From: JBCBRD01 sp039819785
GTDB taxonomy: Bacteria > Pseudomonadota > Alphaproteobacteria > Rhizobiales > Hyphomicrobiaceae
Direction: 5' to 3'
Length of the DNA: 64,000 nucleotides
Assembly (NCBI GenBank): GCA_039819785.1
Contig: JBCBRH010000003.1
Location: forward strand, 62,001-126,000
Position numbers and translations under genes: made by a program. The notes beneath the pieces are model-generated. The model saw nothing but the letters and a program-made list of their open reading frames with translations. It was not told the origin of the DNA and ran no database searches. Positions within the stretch are counted from its first letter, which is position 1. Each line of letters starts with the position of its first letter. Shown in pieces: positions 11,101 to 19,444 of the stretch.

Positions 11101-11642
11101 GAGACGATCTGATCGCCCAGATCCAGAACGATCTGCCCGATCTGTTGATCGTCCAGCGGCTCTTCACGCAGCTTGCGCAACATCTCCTGATCAAGTTCAT
11201 CACAGGCATCAACCATGTGATCCATAAGACGGCTAAGACCGCTGCGGCTCTCATCTCCCCCATCTGGGCAATAGGGCTTCTCAAGCCCATGGATCATCCG
11301 GCGCAGATAAAAGTCGGCATAGTTGCCAATATCAGGTGTCATCTGCGCATAGCCGAAATAGGCCTTGCCGGAGCGATGAGAACTCGTCCTGAGCGCTCGC
11401 AACAAATGCGTTTTTCCAGCACCGGACTGACCGTGGAACAGCAAGATCCGCGCCGTAGAAGCTGCCGCGTCTCCAGCGGTTATGTCATCGAGAAGCTCGT
11501 TGAACTTGATGCGTGCCTGGATATGCACTTCAGCAACGTCCACCGGGTCAGCGCGCCAAATATCGTCTTCCCAGGTGATGGAATGCTCGAAGGCTTCAAA
11601 GAGCGAATCAGACGCGTCGGCCTTGAGAGCTGTATTGTGCAT
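8196..11642 (-). CDS. Double P-loop ATPase: AAA-type N-terminus fused to HerA/VirB4-like C-terminus
   Basis: A protein of 1148 residues with two complete nucleotide-binding modules. The first has Walker A GQSGAGKT (about residues 71-78) and Walker B VVFTIDQVEDL, like AAA/Orc1-type ATPases. The second has Walker A GGSGSGKT (about 748-755), the HerA/FtsK-type VPAILIDRKGDLCSYANP, Walker B VVMFDEADLY, and the sensor segment LGIMLATQSPGDLD. HerA-type ATPases translocate DNA, so a DNA-pumping or DNA-processing machine is likely. No nuclease is recognisable beside it. The gene starts 58 bases after the stop of the unknown gene upstream and probably shares its mRNA. An in-frame TTG at 11660 is an alternative start. 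Confidence 0.85.
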   Translation of the reverse strand: MHNTALKADASDSLFEAFEHSITWEDDIWRADPVDVAEVHIQARIKFNELLDDITAGDAAASTARILLFHGQSGAGKTHLLRALRTSSHRSGKAYFGYAQMTPDIGNYADFYLRRMIHGLEKPYCPDGGDESRSGLSRLMDHMVDACDELDQEMLRKLREEPLDDQQIGQIVLDLGDQIVSASRYVEDDLDINIVRALLYLQRRDPRIDSRVRQYLFGRELTPLAQQAICALDPNTGEDRAFEIIGALGGLIWSVEKAAVVFTIDQVEDLRFFDDTEDRFQRVARDLIQMANRLPNAIIIISSLEDFYGHVRGSLAQSYIDRIEKSGPVRLLETRTPEEARQIIAKRLELAGRAHPDDTSFSDPSQFFGPTFFEEFGGLSTRRLLEHAQSRLRARSEGETETAEDAGSGGNWLSALGNALGGSFGGGAVAPAAPRGINPAAPIDYREIWERFQNQSEAEIPSDDLELMDILEASLRLAKDEWVGEVMLSTERVEISDELPVIDVAISHTSGLVADARIFLCNKPTQGGGLKRQLDRVLTAMRPNRACFMLRASDFPPNKKNQTAQAFRQFRDGGGREMLVPIPDWERLMTVREFHSFHRNDPGFAEWFESAKLLSNVHVVARLLRLDVFGRSVTTQSPAALGVQPGRPQLVASNPGLVTRDPSEAGLMQDVAHDLAHDLGEIEPASPWGSVDDSVQEADEVIDHNQPIPLSDILDNSGSIYAGRDIGAGGKPITLNKGLMKRHAAVLGGSGSGKTTLALTLIEQLLLQGVPAILIDRKGDLCSYANPDVWREISGESEERQFEREKLADSIDVAVYTPGRSSGRPISITLLPNGISELPEHEQQLLANLSSAAIGEMLHLKNSATHQKQSGTLSVALKILGSRATEEVMLGDLIDLLEDEDPELTDKTQRMDPSGKLRRDLVAQLDSLRHRNSALFEGGGESMQMESFLGLGDQAKEGRARLSIIYTGFLGDNENILFWVSQFLSEALRFCQRNPNDELQAVVMFDEADLYIPANAKPATAEPLQSLLKRARSAGLGIMLATQSPGDLDYKSRDQITSWFIGRVREDTALKKLKAAFQSESGLDAAAVLPGQTVGEFHLVQEGLVRALKAQRSLITAEQVPFDRIEQLAFETRDQEKQQNQLKLFDLG

Positions 11643-11700
11643 GTACGTCACTTTCTTCAACGTTGAATTCTAACAAGAACAGAGCAGGTCTTGGCCGCCA

Positions 11701-12891
11701 TCACGCGACGCGGACCTGATGCCAAACCGTATTTTTGTATGTGATTTCAGAAGCCTGGAGCGCATCGCGATGGGCAGAGTTTTTCAAGTCAGCACCCGCA
11801 AGTTCGATCAACCCGGCCAGGTGCGCTTCCGTCAGCATGCATTTGAACGCAACGTCGGTCAGGCCCCATTCAGGCCGCTGCGCTTCGATGACGGACCAGA
11901 CGTTGGCAATCAAAGCCTTGTAGTTTCCAGGCCAACCCTCAGCACAGGTATGCGCTGCCTGGACGACTTCGGTGGCAAAGTCGGCCAGCGTCGGCTTCAC
12001 GCGGACAGGCGAGAGAACGGATCGGGCAGCGCGGGTGTCGCCGTCTGCGGCACTGGCCGTCGCCCCATCTTGGGCTGTGCGCGCTCCAGGTCTCTCCTGC
12101 GAAACCGCAACTTTGCACGCCTCACCTGCAGCGCCGCCATCTCCGAGCGCTTGCGTAAACAAGGCCCGCAAGAGCGCCGACCTGAGCGAGTCTAAATCCG
12201 TTTGCCGTGCGCCGATCGCTTCAGCCGCAAGCGTTGCAATCAGTTTCGAGTCTGATGCAAAGGCCCGTGGCCGGCGCGCAAGTTGACCCGCGAGCAAACG
12301 TCCGGCATTGGCAGTGAAGCCGTTGCCATCCGAAAGTCCGCTGCGAACCTTGTCATCAAATGAGCGCTCAAGAGCGACGCGCGCCAAGGCCGCACGCAGT
12401 TTGGCCGGCGTCGGGCGAACACGTTGCGACAGCCCGAAAGCGCGCTGCAGGATCATCCCGCGCAATCCGTCGGGTTGCATCAGGACGGACAGCCGCTTCT
12501 GGCCAATCGGTTCAAGTCCAAGCGCCTTGGCAATCAGCCGCCCATCGCGCACATCGGCCCAGGTCGAAGGCCGCGTGTCCTTCCGGCCTAGAAATTCATC
12601 CGCAAGAGCGCGACCTGCAATCGTTGCGGTAATCCGCAGCCGGTATTCGCTCGCAAGACCAGCATCGATCAGCGCGGCAAGTTCACGTTGCGCGGCTGCA
12701 CGCCATTCAGCGGGAGAGTAGCGGTGCGAAACCAGCGGCGAATAATCCCGCACAACCTCGGTCAGCGTCGCGCCTTTTTGGCAGGCGACCCGCACAAGCA
12801 TCAGCGACCGCAGCAGCGGGAGGCTTTGAGCACCCGCGGCCTGCGCAGCAAAGAGAGTCATCTCTGGCGGTATGGTGTCGAGCGCCGACAT
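11701..12891 (-). CDS. Unknown protein paired with the HerA-like ATPase
   Basis: I do not recognise a named family in these 396 residues. The N-terminal third (residues about 20-130) is helical with short beta-like strands and resembles winged-helix folds. A polar, Ala/Asp-rich linker follows near residues 250-295, then a compact C-terminal part ending in an alpha/beta stretch (YKALIANVWSVIEAQRPEWG). The start is fixed by AGGAGG nine bases before ATG 12891; a longer frame to 12996 has no ribosome binding site. It lies just ahead of the double ATPase on the same strand, so it may be that protein's specificity or DNA-binding partner (inference). Confidence 0.75.
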   Translation of the reverse strand: MSALDTIPPEMTLFAAQAAGAQSLPLLRSLMLVRVACQKGATLTEVVRDYSPLVSHRYSPAEWRAAAQRELAALIDAGLASEYRLRITATIAGRALADEFLGRKDTRPSTWADVRDGRLIAKALGLEPIGQKRLSVLMQPDGLRGMILQRAFGLSQRVRPTPAKLRAALARVALERSFDDKVRSGLSDGNGFTANAGRLLAGQLARRPRAFASDSKLIATLAAEAIGARQTDLDSLRSALLRALFTQALGDGGAAGEACKVAVSQERPGARTAQDGATASAADGDTRAARSVLSPVRVKPTLADFATEVVQAAHTCAEGWPGNYKALIANVWSVIEAQRPEWGLTDVAFKCMLTEAHLAGLIELAGADLKNSAHRDALQASEITYKNTVWHQVRVA

Positions 12892-13400
12892 CCGCCTTGC
12901 CTCCTGTTTCGAAGATCGGTCAGAGGCTGCAAGGCACGGGCGACAGCGCGCAAAAGCGGAACTGCTCCGCACGGTCAGCCTGACCGCACCGGGCACCGGA
13001 CGCGCGAATCACCGGGGCATTCGTTAACACTCTGTTGCATTGCGCTGCTGGTTCCAAGCCCGCAAGGCAAAGCAATGCACTCACTAGTGCGGCGGAGACT
13101 CACTATTCCGCTAGAACTGGCTGTGGGTGTCGTGGATGCACTCCCCCCACCCCCCAACGTCCGGACATGAGCCTGTCCAAAAACCAAACCTTCAAAAACA
13201 CCCTCATCTAAAAGACCAAATGATGCCCCACTGCCGTCAAGATCAGGGCGCTCACTGGCGCGCAGGGAACAGCAGCCGGAAAACACGCTAGTCAAGCTGC
13301 CAAAAGCAGTGCGAACTGCGGTTAGCGTTAACGAACCGTTTACGGGTTATGAGGGATGCTCCAAGTGATGACCGCGCGTAATCCTGCGGGAGCTTATGAA
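12892..13400. other. Divergent intergenic region
   Basis: About 500 bases between the minus-strand ATPase operon and the plus-strand CAP lipoprotein. It must hold both promoters. Small frames here have unnatural composition (Ser/Gly/Cys-rich) and no ribosome binding site. I see no RNA gene or strong repeat apart from a C-rich run near 13143-13160. Confidence 0.55.
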
Positions 13401-14081
13401 ATGTTTCGCGTAACTGGCACGTTCTGTGCCGCAATCATGACACTCATCGCCGTCTTGGCAGTGAGTGGCTGTTCAATGAATTCCCCGACGCTGTCGTCCG
13501 GGTTTGCGTCCAATTCCACCTACAGCGATGACGGCTTGACCCGTCTTGGCCCGTCGGCTGGGACGTCCGGCAGATCCACACGGACAGCGCCCGGCACACG
13601 CGTTGCCAGTCTCAACGACCAGGCGCCTGCCGGCACGTATGAGACAGCACCCAAAGGCGCTCTATCAGATCGCGATTATTCGGGAACGCGGCTGGATGTC
13701 GATAAAGCGCGTGACCTCATCAATCAGTATCGCGCCGACAAGGGGCTGAAGCCTCTCAAGCTGAATACGGAATTGACGGCGGCCGCCAAGGCCCATGCCC
13801 GGGACCTCGCCAAATGGGACCGCATCTCGCACTACGGGTCAGATGGCTCTAATCCGTGGGATCGGGTCAAGCGGACGGGCTATAAGGCTAGCCTTGCCGC
13901 TGAAAATGTCGGCACGGGTCAGGTAAGTTTCGAAGAGGTCTTGCGCGGCTGGAAACAGAGCGAAGGGCACAACAAGAATTTGCTGCTCGGAGACGCCCGG
14001 CATATGGGACTAGCCCTGGTTCAGGCCCCCAACACTGAATTCAAATCCTTCTGGACGCTTGTGCTTGGTTCAGAAAGCTGA
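13401..14081 (+). CDS. CAP/SCP-domain lipoprotein
   Basis: A 226-residue secreted lipoprotein of the CAP (SCP/TAPS) superfamily. The signal peptide ends in a lipobox, LAVSGC, so Cys24 would be lipidated. A Ser/Thr-rich linker follows, then the CAP domain from about residue 95: LINQYRADKG, AAAKAHARDLA, ISHYG, AAENVGTG, and GWKQSEGHNKNLL, which carry the His/Glu cavity residues of the family. The exact activity of bacterial CAP proteins is mostly unknown; envelope or matrix roles are typical. GGGAG stands 10 bases ahead of ATG 13401. An upstream in-frame ATG at 13356 would spoil the signal peptide. Confidence 0.85.
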   Translation: MFRVTGTFCAAIMTLIAVLAVSGCSMNSPTLSSGFASNSTYSDDGLTRLGPSAGTSGRSTRTAPGTRVASLNDQAPAGTYETAPKGALSDRDYSGTRLDVDKARDLINQYRADKGLKPLKLNTELTAAAKAHARDLAKWDRISHYGSDGSNPWDRVKRTGYKASLAAENVGTGQVSFEEVLRGWKQSEGHNKNLLLGDARHMGLALVQAPNTEFKSFWTLVLGSES

Positions 14082-14117
14082 ACTCTGACAAGAGCGACCA
14101 CGCGGTTGACTAGCTGA

Positions 14118-15599
14118 TTACATGTCCACGCGTGGCATGCGGCGAAGGTTCTTCCAGATCGCAATGTCATACCCCAGCCGGTACCGCACGATGCCGTATT
14201 GGAGCAATGCGGCAACCGCCAGCGAGATCGATGTGGCGCTGGCTGCACCCAGCAATCCAAAGGCCGGCACCAGGATCAAGTTCAACACGATATTGATCAC
14301 CGCTGTCACAAACAATGCGGCTGCGCACCGGGACTGCTCACCCAGCATGTTCAACAAGAATTCCGACGGCCCCATCGCCGAACGGAACAAAAAGCCGACG
14401 ACCAGGATGAGCATGACCGGATAGCCGATCAAAAACTCTGGTCCAAACAGCCACAGCAACGGCTGGCCAAGTGCAAGTATGACAACGGCTGCCGCCAGGG
14501 ATGGCCAGAATGTCCAGGCAACCGCATCACCAACGAACGCCTTCAATTCTTCCTCGTCCCCGCGCGCTTTAAGCGCCGAGAACCGGTTCGCCACCGCGCT
14601 GCCCACGGCGTAATGAACAAACATGATGAGGCTCATGGTTTTGGCCGCGGCAAAATAAATCGCGACCTCGGTCGGGCTGAGCGTAGCCGAGATGATCAGC
14701 ACATCGGCATTTTGCAAAACCAGTTCGCAGGCGTTGATGACAATCAGCGGTGCTGAAAGTGCAAGCCAACGGCGAAAATCGGTGCGCACGAGGGTCGCAT
14801 CCGTTTGTTTTGCGGGGGCAGTAGCCGTCAGGCCCACCAGGTCTTTTGCAATTGCCCGATTGAGCGCCATGAGCTGCAACACGCCCGACAGCCAGGTCGC
14901 AAGGATCGCACACACCGCAGCCGTTGCCGCCGTCGCCGGAAGTCCTGCCCAAAGCCCAAGCCCCATGCCGGCAATGATGAGCAGCGGCCTTAGAACGTAG
15001 GGCGGAACAAGGGCAAGCCCCATCCACGCATAACCCCGTCCCATCCCGTCCTGTGCTTCGACAACGCCATAGATGGGAACGCAGATGAGCGCGAGATAAA
15101 GCGGCAACACGTAATAGTGGGTGACATAATCTTCAAAGACGAAAACGCCCAAGGCACCCAAAACGGCGACCGTGGTACCGATCGCGAAAGCAGCCACCCG
15201 CGATCCGTGAACAAACCCCCGCAGCTTCGCAAGCGCACCGGTTTCGCGATATTCCGGGACCAGACGCATGGCAATGATGTTCAGTCCTAGCGGCGACAAA
15301 CCACCCAGAACCAAAACCCACGTCCAGACAAAAACATAGATCCCGTATTCAAACGTGCCCATCCACCGCGCAAGCGCGATCTGCATCACATAGAGTAGGC
15401 CGGCGGACGCCACGCGAACGGCAAAGGCGCTGATTGCATTTCGCCTTGCCACACTGCGCTCGTCCGTTTCCAGCAAGGACCCCAGGACAGCGCGAACCTG
15501 CCCGAACAGCGCACCAGTTTTGGACCTGGAAAACACAGGGCCATGTTGCGCGCGATCAGGCTGGTCGGCATCGAAAGGCGTGCTCAGGGGATCAGACAT
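14118..15599 (-). CDS. Polysaccharide (Wzx/MATE-like) flippase family protein
   Basis: A 493-residue inner-membrane protein with about 12-14 hydrophobic segments, spaced as in the polysaccharide biosynthesis (PST/Wzx) branch of the MOP exporter superfamily. A cytoplasmic N-terminus of about 50 residues precedes them. The family moves lipid-linked sugars across the membrane. The ATG at 15599 lies 14 bases after the stop of a 74-residue unknown gene, so the two are probably co-transcribed. No glycosyltransferases are nearby, so the substrate cannot be guessed. Confidence 0.85.
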   Translation of the reverse strand: MSDPLSTPFDADQPDRAQHGPVFSRSKTGALFGQVRAVLGSLLETDERSVARRNAISAFAVRVASAGLLYVMQIALARWMGTFEYGIYVFVWTWVLVLGGLSPLGLNIIAMRLVPEYRETGALAKLRGFVHGSRVAAFAIGTTVAVLGALGVFVFEDYVTHYYVLPLYLALICVPIYGVVEAQDGMGRGYAWMGLALVPPYVLRPLLIIAGMGLGLWAGLPATAATAAVCAILATWLSGVLQLMALNRAIAKDLVGLTATAPAKQTDATLVRTDFRRWLALSAPLIVINACELVLQNADVLIISATLSPTEVAIYFAAAKTMSLIMFVHYAVGSAVANRFSALKARGDEEELKAFVGDAVAWTFWPSLAAAVVILALGQPLLWLFGPEFLIGYPVMLILVVGFLFRSAMGPSEFLLNMLGEQSRCAAALFVTAVINIVLNLILVPAFGLLGAASATSISLAVAALLQYGIVRYRLGYDIAIWKNLRRMPRVDM

Positions 15600-15613
15600 G
15601 TCTGATATCGGTC

Positions 15614-15838
15614 TCAATCCTGCTGCAGTCTGAAACGCTCACGCCGACGAACAAGTTCGGCAACGCCAGCCCAGGCCCAGGAACGTCCCGCATCACCATC
15701 ATGTGTGTGAATGGATGAGAAAAATTCGGCAACATCAGCGGCGAGGAGGCCGTGGCGCGCCTCCAATGTCGCGGCCATGAACTCGACATCGTGCGGCGTT
15801 GGCGTCGCATCATGTTCAGGATGCCAACTTGTGGTCAT
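15614..15838 (-). CDS. Small conserved-looking protein of unknown function
   Basis: A 74-residue, soluble, helical protein (MTTSWHPEHDATPTPHDVEF...) ending in a basic segment (ELVRRRERFRLQQD). It has no recognisable motif. The ATG at 15838 has an AAGG four codons upstream, and the gene is tightly spaced to the flippase that follows. A longer frame to 15916 exists, but its extra N-terminus looks random. Real by spacing and composition, function unknown. Confidence 0.55.
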   Translation of the reverse strand: MTTSWHPEHDATPTPHDVEFMAATLEARHGLLAADVAEFFSSIHTHDGDAGRSWAWAGVAELVRRRERFRLQQD

Positions 15839-15927
15839 CGGATTAACCTTTGTTGTGCGTATTGATGTCGACAACAAAGCAAGTTCAACGCCAATCGCGG
15901 GGCAGCCGACAACCAAGCGTTAAGGCT

Positions 15928-15941
15928 GTCGTACGTACGAC
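15928..15941. promoter_or_regulatory. 14-bp perfect palindrome
   Basis: GTCGTACGTACGAC reads the same on both strands. It lies about 90 bases upstream of the 74-residue gene in the promoter region of the flippase operon. The size and position fit the operator of a dimeric repressor (TetR-like, for example), but no such regulator is adjacent. Confidence 0.4.
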
Positions 15942-16149
15942 CCAGGGCCCCTATCAATCGGCGACTGTTTGAATACAGAATTAGGGTGCGCCAAACGCCG
16001 GAGACCTTCGCGCATGACCAAATCGTTGATGAAGGCCTGACAAAACCGGCGGAAATGGCTGAATATATTATGGAAAACAGTGAGTTAGGACGCCCACCGA
16101 CAGTAGCGCAACCTGATACGATCAAACCACAACCTGGAAGGTGTTTGCC

Positions 16150-16485
16150 ATGATCTCGAAGACCAGGACCACCACATCGATAACGGACACGAGGCTATGG
16201 AGGCGTACGGCCTATTGGTCGCTATTGGTCATTTCGGCAGGCCTGATGTCTCACCTTGCGACATCGAATGCGTCAGCCCAATCGGGTGCGCCGCAGGCGT
16301 CGCCATCAACGCCTCCGGCCAATGCGACACCGCAGGCACCGTCGGCGAACACCCCGGCGCGCCCTGATAGCAGGTGGCAAACGCCAGGACAGCGGGGCAC
16401 GACGCCAAACGACGGTGCAGGAACAGGGACACCGAATTTCGGTGGTTGCCCTTACCGCGAACGTGAACTGGAAATGCTGGTCTGA
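16150..16485 (+). CDS. Small secreted Pro/Ala-rich protein
   Basis: A 111-residue protein with a twenty-residue basic start, a hydrophobic signal segment (WSLLVISAGLMSHLA) and an AxA-type cleavage site (SNASAQS). A Pro/Ala/Thr-rich mature part follows, which is probably disordered. The ATG at 16150 has GGAAG nine bases upstream; a GTG nine bases earlier is also in frame but touches the ribosome binding site. No family is recognised. It is likely periplasmic or envelope-associated. Confidence 0.55.
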   Translation: MISKTRTTTSITDTRLWRRTAYWSLLVISAGLMSHLATSNASAQSGAPQASPSTPPANATPQAPSANTPARPDSRWQTPGQRGTTPNDGAGTGTPNFGGCPYRERELEMLV

Positions 16486-16572
16486 ATTGGCTTTCCGATA
16501 AATGAGACCGCCAACCTTCGACCCGGCTCGCCAGATCGAAGTCAGGTTATAATGCTGGAAAACCACTCGGGC

Positions 16573-17634
16573 TTAGTTCGACCGCGCTGGCGATGAAACA
16601 CTTGCGGTCGGCTTGAGTTTAGGCCGCGCAAGTGAGCTGCCTTCCTGCTTCGTGCTATTGCGCGTCAGGCCGAGCCGTTGGGCACGCTTGGCCTTGGCAA
16701 TCGCCTTCAGGCGTTTGAGCTTCTGAGCGCTTCGCCTGTTCCCGCAGGAATACGACGTCACCGTATGCCGCACGCTGCGAACCGATCTGGCGTTCTCATC
16801 CATCGGCACATTGTCGATACGGTTGGTATTGAAAAAAGTCTTCCAGCCGTACTGGCGGAACCCATGTTCGAGCAGGCTGGAAGCGCGGATGCCGCGGTCA
16901 GCCCCTGAAGGTTCACCAAGCACGATCACCATCAGCCGCCGCCCATCGCGCTGGGCACTTGCCACGATATTGTAGCCGCTATCGCAGATGAACCCGGTCT
17001 TCAAACCGTCGGCCCCATCAAACGTTCGCAACAGACTATTGTAGCTCGACAATCGAACCTTGCCGAGCCGGAAGCTGGGCGTCGACCAGAATGAGGCATA
17101 CTGGGGAAACTCGTTCGTGACCGCCTGGCTGAGCTTTGCCAGATCGCGCGCGGTGGTCACCTGCGCTTTAGCCGGCAGACCGTTGGGGTTCACGAAATGC
17201 GTCCGCGTCATGCCAAGCCGCTTTGCCGTGGCATTCATGCGGGCAATGAACCGGTCATGTGACGGGCCAAGCGCTTCTGCGATCATAACAGCGACGTCGT
17301 TGGCTGATTTCACGATCAAGGATTTGAGGGCCGTCTCGATCCGCATTTTTGCACCGACCGGCAGGCCGACCTTACTGGGCGGCTGCTTATGCGCCAGCTC
17401 CGTGCAGATAATCAGTGTGTCCATCGTGATCTTGCCGGCGCTGAGATCCTGGAAGACCAGATAGGCGGTCATGATCTTGGTCAGCGAGGCCGGATGCCAC
17501 TGGTTGTCCATATCCTCAGCGTAAAGGACCATCCCGTTGGACGGGTCAAACAGCAACGCCGGTCCGGCGTTCGCGCTGCGCAATGGAGCAAAGACAACCA
17601 ACGCAGCCAAAATAATCTGTAAAAACAATCGCAC
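16573..17634 (-). CDS. D-alanyl-D-alanine carboxypeptidase (DacA/PBP5 type, peptidase S11)
   Basis: Trims the terminal D-Ala from peptidoglycan stem peptides in the periplasm. A Sec signal peptide (LFLQIILAALVVFAPLRSANA) is followed by the three active-site motifs: SLTK in HPASLTKIMTAY, SAN in VKSANDVAVM, and KTG in DGADGLKTGF. After the catalytic domain comes a basic C-terminal region (KRLKAIAKAKRAQRLGL) in place of the usual amphipathic membrane anchor. The start is taken as GTG 17634, which has AGGAAGG eight bases upstream. The longer frame to 17733 would bury the signal peptide. Confidence 0.92.
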   Translation of the reverse strand: MRLFLQIILAALVVFAPLRSANAGPALLFDPSNGMVLYAEDMDNQWHPASLTKIMTAYLVFQDLSAGKITMDTLIICTELAHKQPPSKVGLPVGAKMRIETALKSLIVKSANDVAVMIAEALGPSHDRFIARMNATAKRLGMTRTHFVNPNGLPAKAQVTTARDLAKLSQAVTNEFPQYASFWSTPSFRLGKVRLSSYNSLLRTFDGADGLKTGFICDSGYNIVASAQRDGRRLMVIVLGEPSGADRGIRASSLLEHGFRQYGWKTFFNTNRIDNVPMDENARSVRSVRHTVTSYSCGNRRSAQKLKRLKAIAKAKRAQRLGLTRNSTKQEGSSLARPKLKPTASVSSPARSN

Positions 17635-17865
17635 GGGTTCGCCTTCCTGACGGAGTGACCTCACGTCGTTGGAAAAACTGATCTTGGCGGAATTACCATA
17701 CGTGGCACTGCGCGGGCAACGCCACGCGATCAAGTCGGGCGGTCAACTGTCCACAGTTGCCAGTGGGGAACACGCCGAAGGACTGAAAAAAGGGTCAGCC
17801 GCCCCCTTTCAACGCGATTGACGAGCCGGTCCGCGTGGCTATAGTCCGCCGCTCAACACACGGCA

Positions 17866-17952
17866 GCCCCTGTGGCGGAATCGGTAGACGCGACGGATTC
17901 AAAATCCGTTTCTCGCAAGGGAGTGCCTGTTCGAGTCAGGCCAGGGGCACCA
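17866..17952 (+). tRNA. tRNA-Leu (anticodon CAA)
   Basis: The acceptor arms GCCCCTG and CAGGGGC pair fully. The anticodon arm is ACGGA-TTCAAAA-TCCGT, giving anticodon CAA. A long variable arm follows, as in class II tRNAs, then the T arm with TTCGAGT. CCA is encoded at the end. Reads UUG codons. Confidence 0.97.
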
Positions 17953-18120
17953 CGTTTGATCTCACGCACCAAGGGCGCTCCGATGGGGCGGCGCTTGCGC
18001 CGGGTCGCCTTGCTCCCGGGTCGCTCAGGGCGATCAATGCTTTCGCCGTGCTTCCATCAGGGGACACCAAATCGCAGTGAGATGTCACCAAGCGGTTCAG
18101 AGCCTTCTGGGTGGACAAGA

Positions 18121-18945
18121 ATGCCAGAAACTCACGTCCCGTTCGACATTCCGCCTGACATTCACACCCACATTCTCAATCGGCTGTTGGATGTTGAACG
18201 AGACCACAACGTCCGCATCCTGTTCGCGATCGAATCGGGCAGCCGCGCATGGGGTTTCCCCTCCCCCGACAGTGACTACGACGTGCGCTTCATCTATGCG
18301 CACCCTACGCATTGGTATCTCTCGCTCCATGAGCAACGCGATGTTATCGAGTGTGGGATCGATGAATATGAAATCGATCTGTCGGGGTGGGACATCCGCA
18401 AAGCTCTCCGCCTCCTCATCAAAACGAATGCGGCGCTTTATGAGTGGACGCGCTCTGCCATTGTTTATCGCGATGACGGACACTCGCGCGACGACATTCG
18501 AAAGCTATTCGAGCAGAACGCCAGCCGCCATCGGTTGATGATGCACTACGCGGAGTACGCCAAATCGACGTGGCGTCGCACGCAAAGCGATCAAGAGACA
18601 ATCAAGCTGAAGCGCTATTTCTACGCCATCCGTCCGCTGCTGGCATGCGACTGGGCCGCAAAGCATGGAACTCCGCCGCCCATGCGCCTGCAGGACTTAT
18701 TGGCTGACGTGCCACCACCTGCACCCGTTGCCGATGCGCTTGATAAGCTTTTGCAACTCAAGACCAAAACATCTGAAATGGGTCACGGTCCGCGCATTCC
18801 CATCCTGGACGCCTGGATTGCTGAAAAGCTCAACACCCGATCGACCGCGACAGCACCGGAAAATTCTGACGATGGTCAAGTGCTTTCGCCCGCTCGCGCA
18901 GCCGTGGAAGAATTCTTCCTGAAGGCGATCCAGTCTAAGGGCTGA
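18121..18945 (+). CDS. Nucleotidyltransferase-fold protein (COG3541/YcgL type)
   Basis: A 274-residue protein with the polymerase-beta-like nucleotidyltransferase signature G-S-x(n)-D-x-D: SGSRAWGFPSPDSDYDVRFIY. The second half (YAKSTWRRTQSD...KLKRYFYAIRPLLACDWA) matches the helical part of the predicted-nucleotidyltransferase family often annotated as YcgL. Substrate and role are unknown. The ATG at 18121 is preferred. The frame continues upstream through the tRNA-Leu gene, but that extension is an artefact of reading the tRNA. Confidence 0.8.
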   Translation: MPETHVPFDIPPDIHTHILNRLLDVERDHNVRILFAIESGSRAWGFPSPDSDYDVRFIYAHPTHWYLSLHEQRDVIECGIDEYEIDLSGWDIRKALRLLIKTNAALYEWTRSAIVYRDDGHSRDDIRKLFEQNASRHRLMMHYAEYAKSTWRRTQSDQETIKLKRYFYAIRPLLACDWAAKHGTPPPMRLQDLLADVPPPAPVADALDKLLQLKTKTSEMGHGPRIPILDAWIAEKLNTRSTATAPENSDDGQVLSPARAAVEEFFLKAIQSKG

Positions 18946-18964
18946 TGAAAAGCCTCACACCGGG

Positions 18965-19264
18965 TTATCGCGTGCCGTCCCAGACATAAAACGTTTTGCC
19001 CAGCCAGGACTTGCGCTTCTCGACCCTGATGGTCGCGCCCTCATCAAGGCTGACCATGGACCGCGCCTTGATCGACACGGTCGACCCATCCCCCAGCTTC
19101 ACGTCCAGCCGGTGATGCTTGCGCTGCTGCTGATCCGTCCGAACACTCGACACGACAACAGTCGCCTGCTCCTCGCCGACTTTCGAGCTTGGCGCGTACA
19201 TCAAGGCTATGGCCCCGCCCACCAAAACGATGGCAGCCACGATGAGCTTGGCGGTTAGGGACAT
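18965..19264 (-). CDS. Small membrane-anchored protein of unknown function
   Basis: A 99-residue protein with one N-terminal membrane segment (LIVAAIVLVGGAIALMYA) and a basic beta-rich domain of about 70 residues outside it (DVKLGDGSTVSIKARSMVSLDEGATIRVEKR). The soluble part resembles small OB- or SH3-like barrels (inference). The ATG at 19264 puts the membrane segment right at the start; a start at 19312 is also open. It ends 20 bases from the convergent nucleotidyltransferase gene. Confidence 0.6.
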   Translation of the reverse strand: MSLTAKLIVAAIVLVGGAIALMYAPSSKVGEEQATVVVSSVRTDQQQRKHHRLDVKLGDGSTVSIKARSMVSLDEGATIRVEKRKSWLGKTFYVWDGTR

Positions 19265-19329
19265 CGACGAATGAACTCCGTGAGAGCCGTTTGATGGCAA
19301 AGTGAGAGACAAGGCAGAAACGACAACTA

Positions 19330-19435
19330 GAGCATGTTCAGGAAAAGTGTACGCGGTTTTCCGCCCGGAACATGCTCCAAATTAAACGCTTAGATCCTGC
19401 TTTGCGAGCCCACGCAAAGCAAATAGGCTCTTAAA
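19330..19435. repeat. Structured dispersed repeat, copy 1
   Basis: Two nested hairpins. The outer arms GAGCATGTTC and GGAACATGCTC enclose a GGAAAA/TTTTCC stem. A second hairpin follows, with TGCTTTGCG pairing with CGCAAAGCA. A second copy with near-identical sequence lies at 31582. It sits directly after the ethylmalonyl-CoA mutase stop and may also act as a terminator. The style matches the intergenic palindromic repeats known from rhizobia. Confidence 0.85.
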
Positions 19436-19444
19436 AAAAGAGGT

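Noticed and set aside
17872..18120. Frame beginning MAESVDATDSKSVSRKG upstream of the nucleotidyltransferase, and the parallel frame GGIGRRDGFKIRF
   Set aside because: Both are translations of the tRNA-Leu gene, a well-known spurious ORF type. The real start is at 18121.
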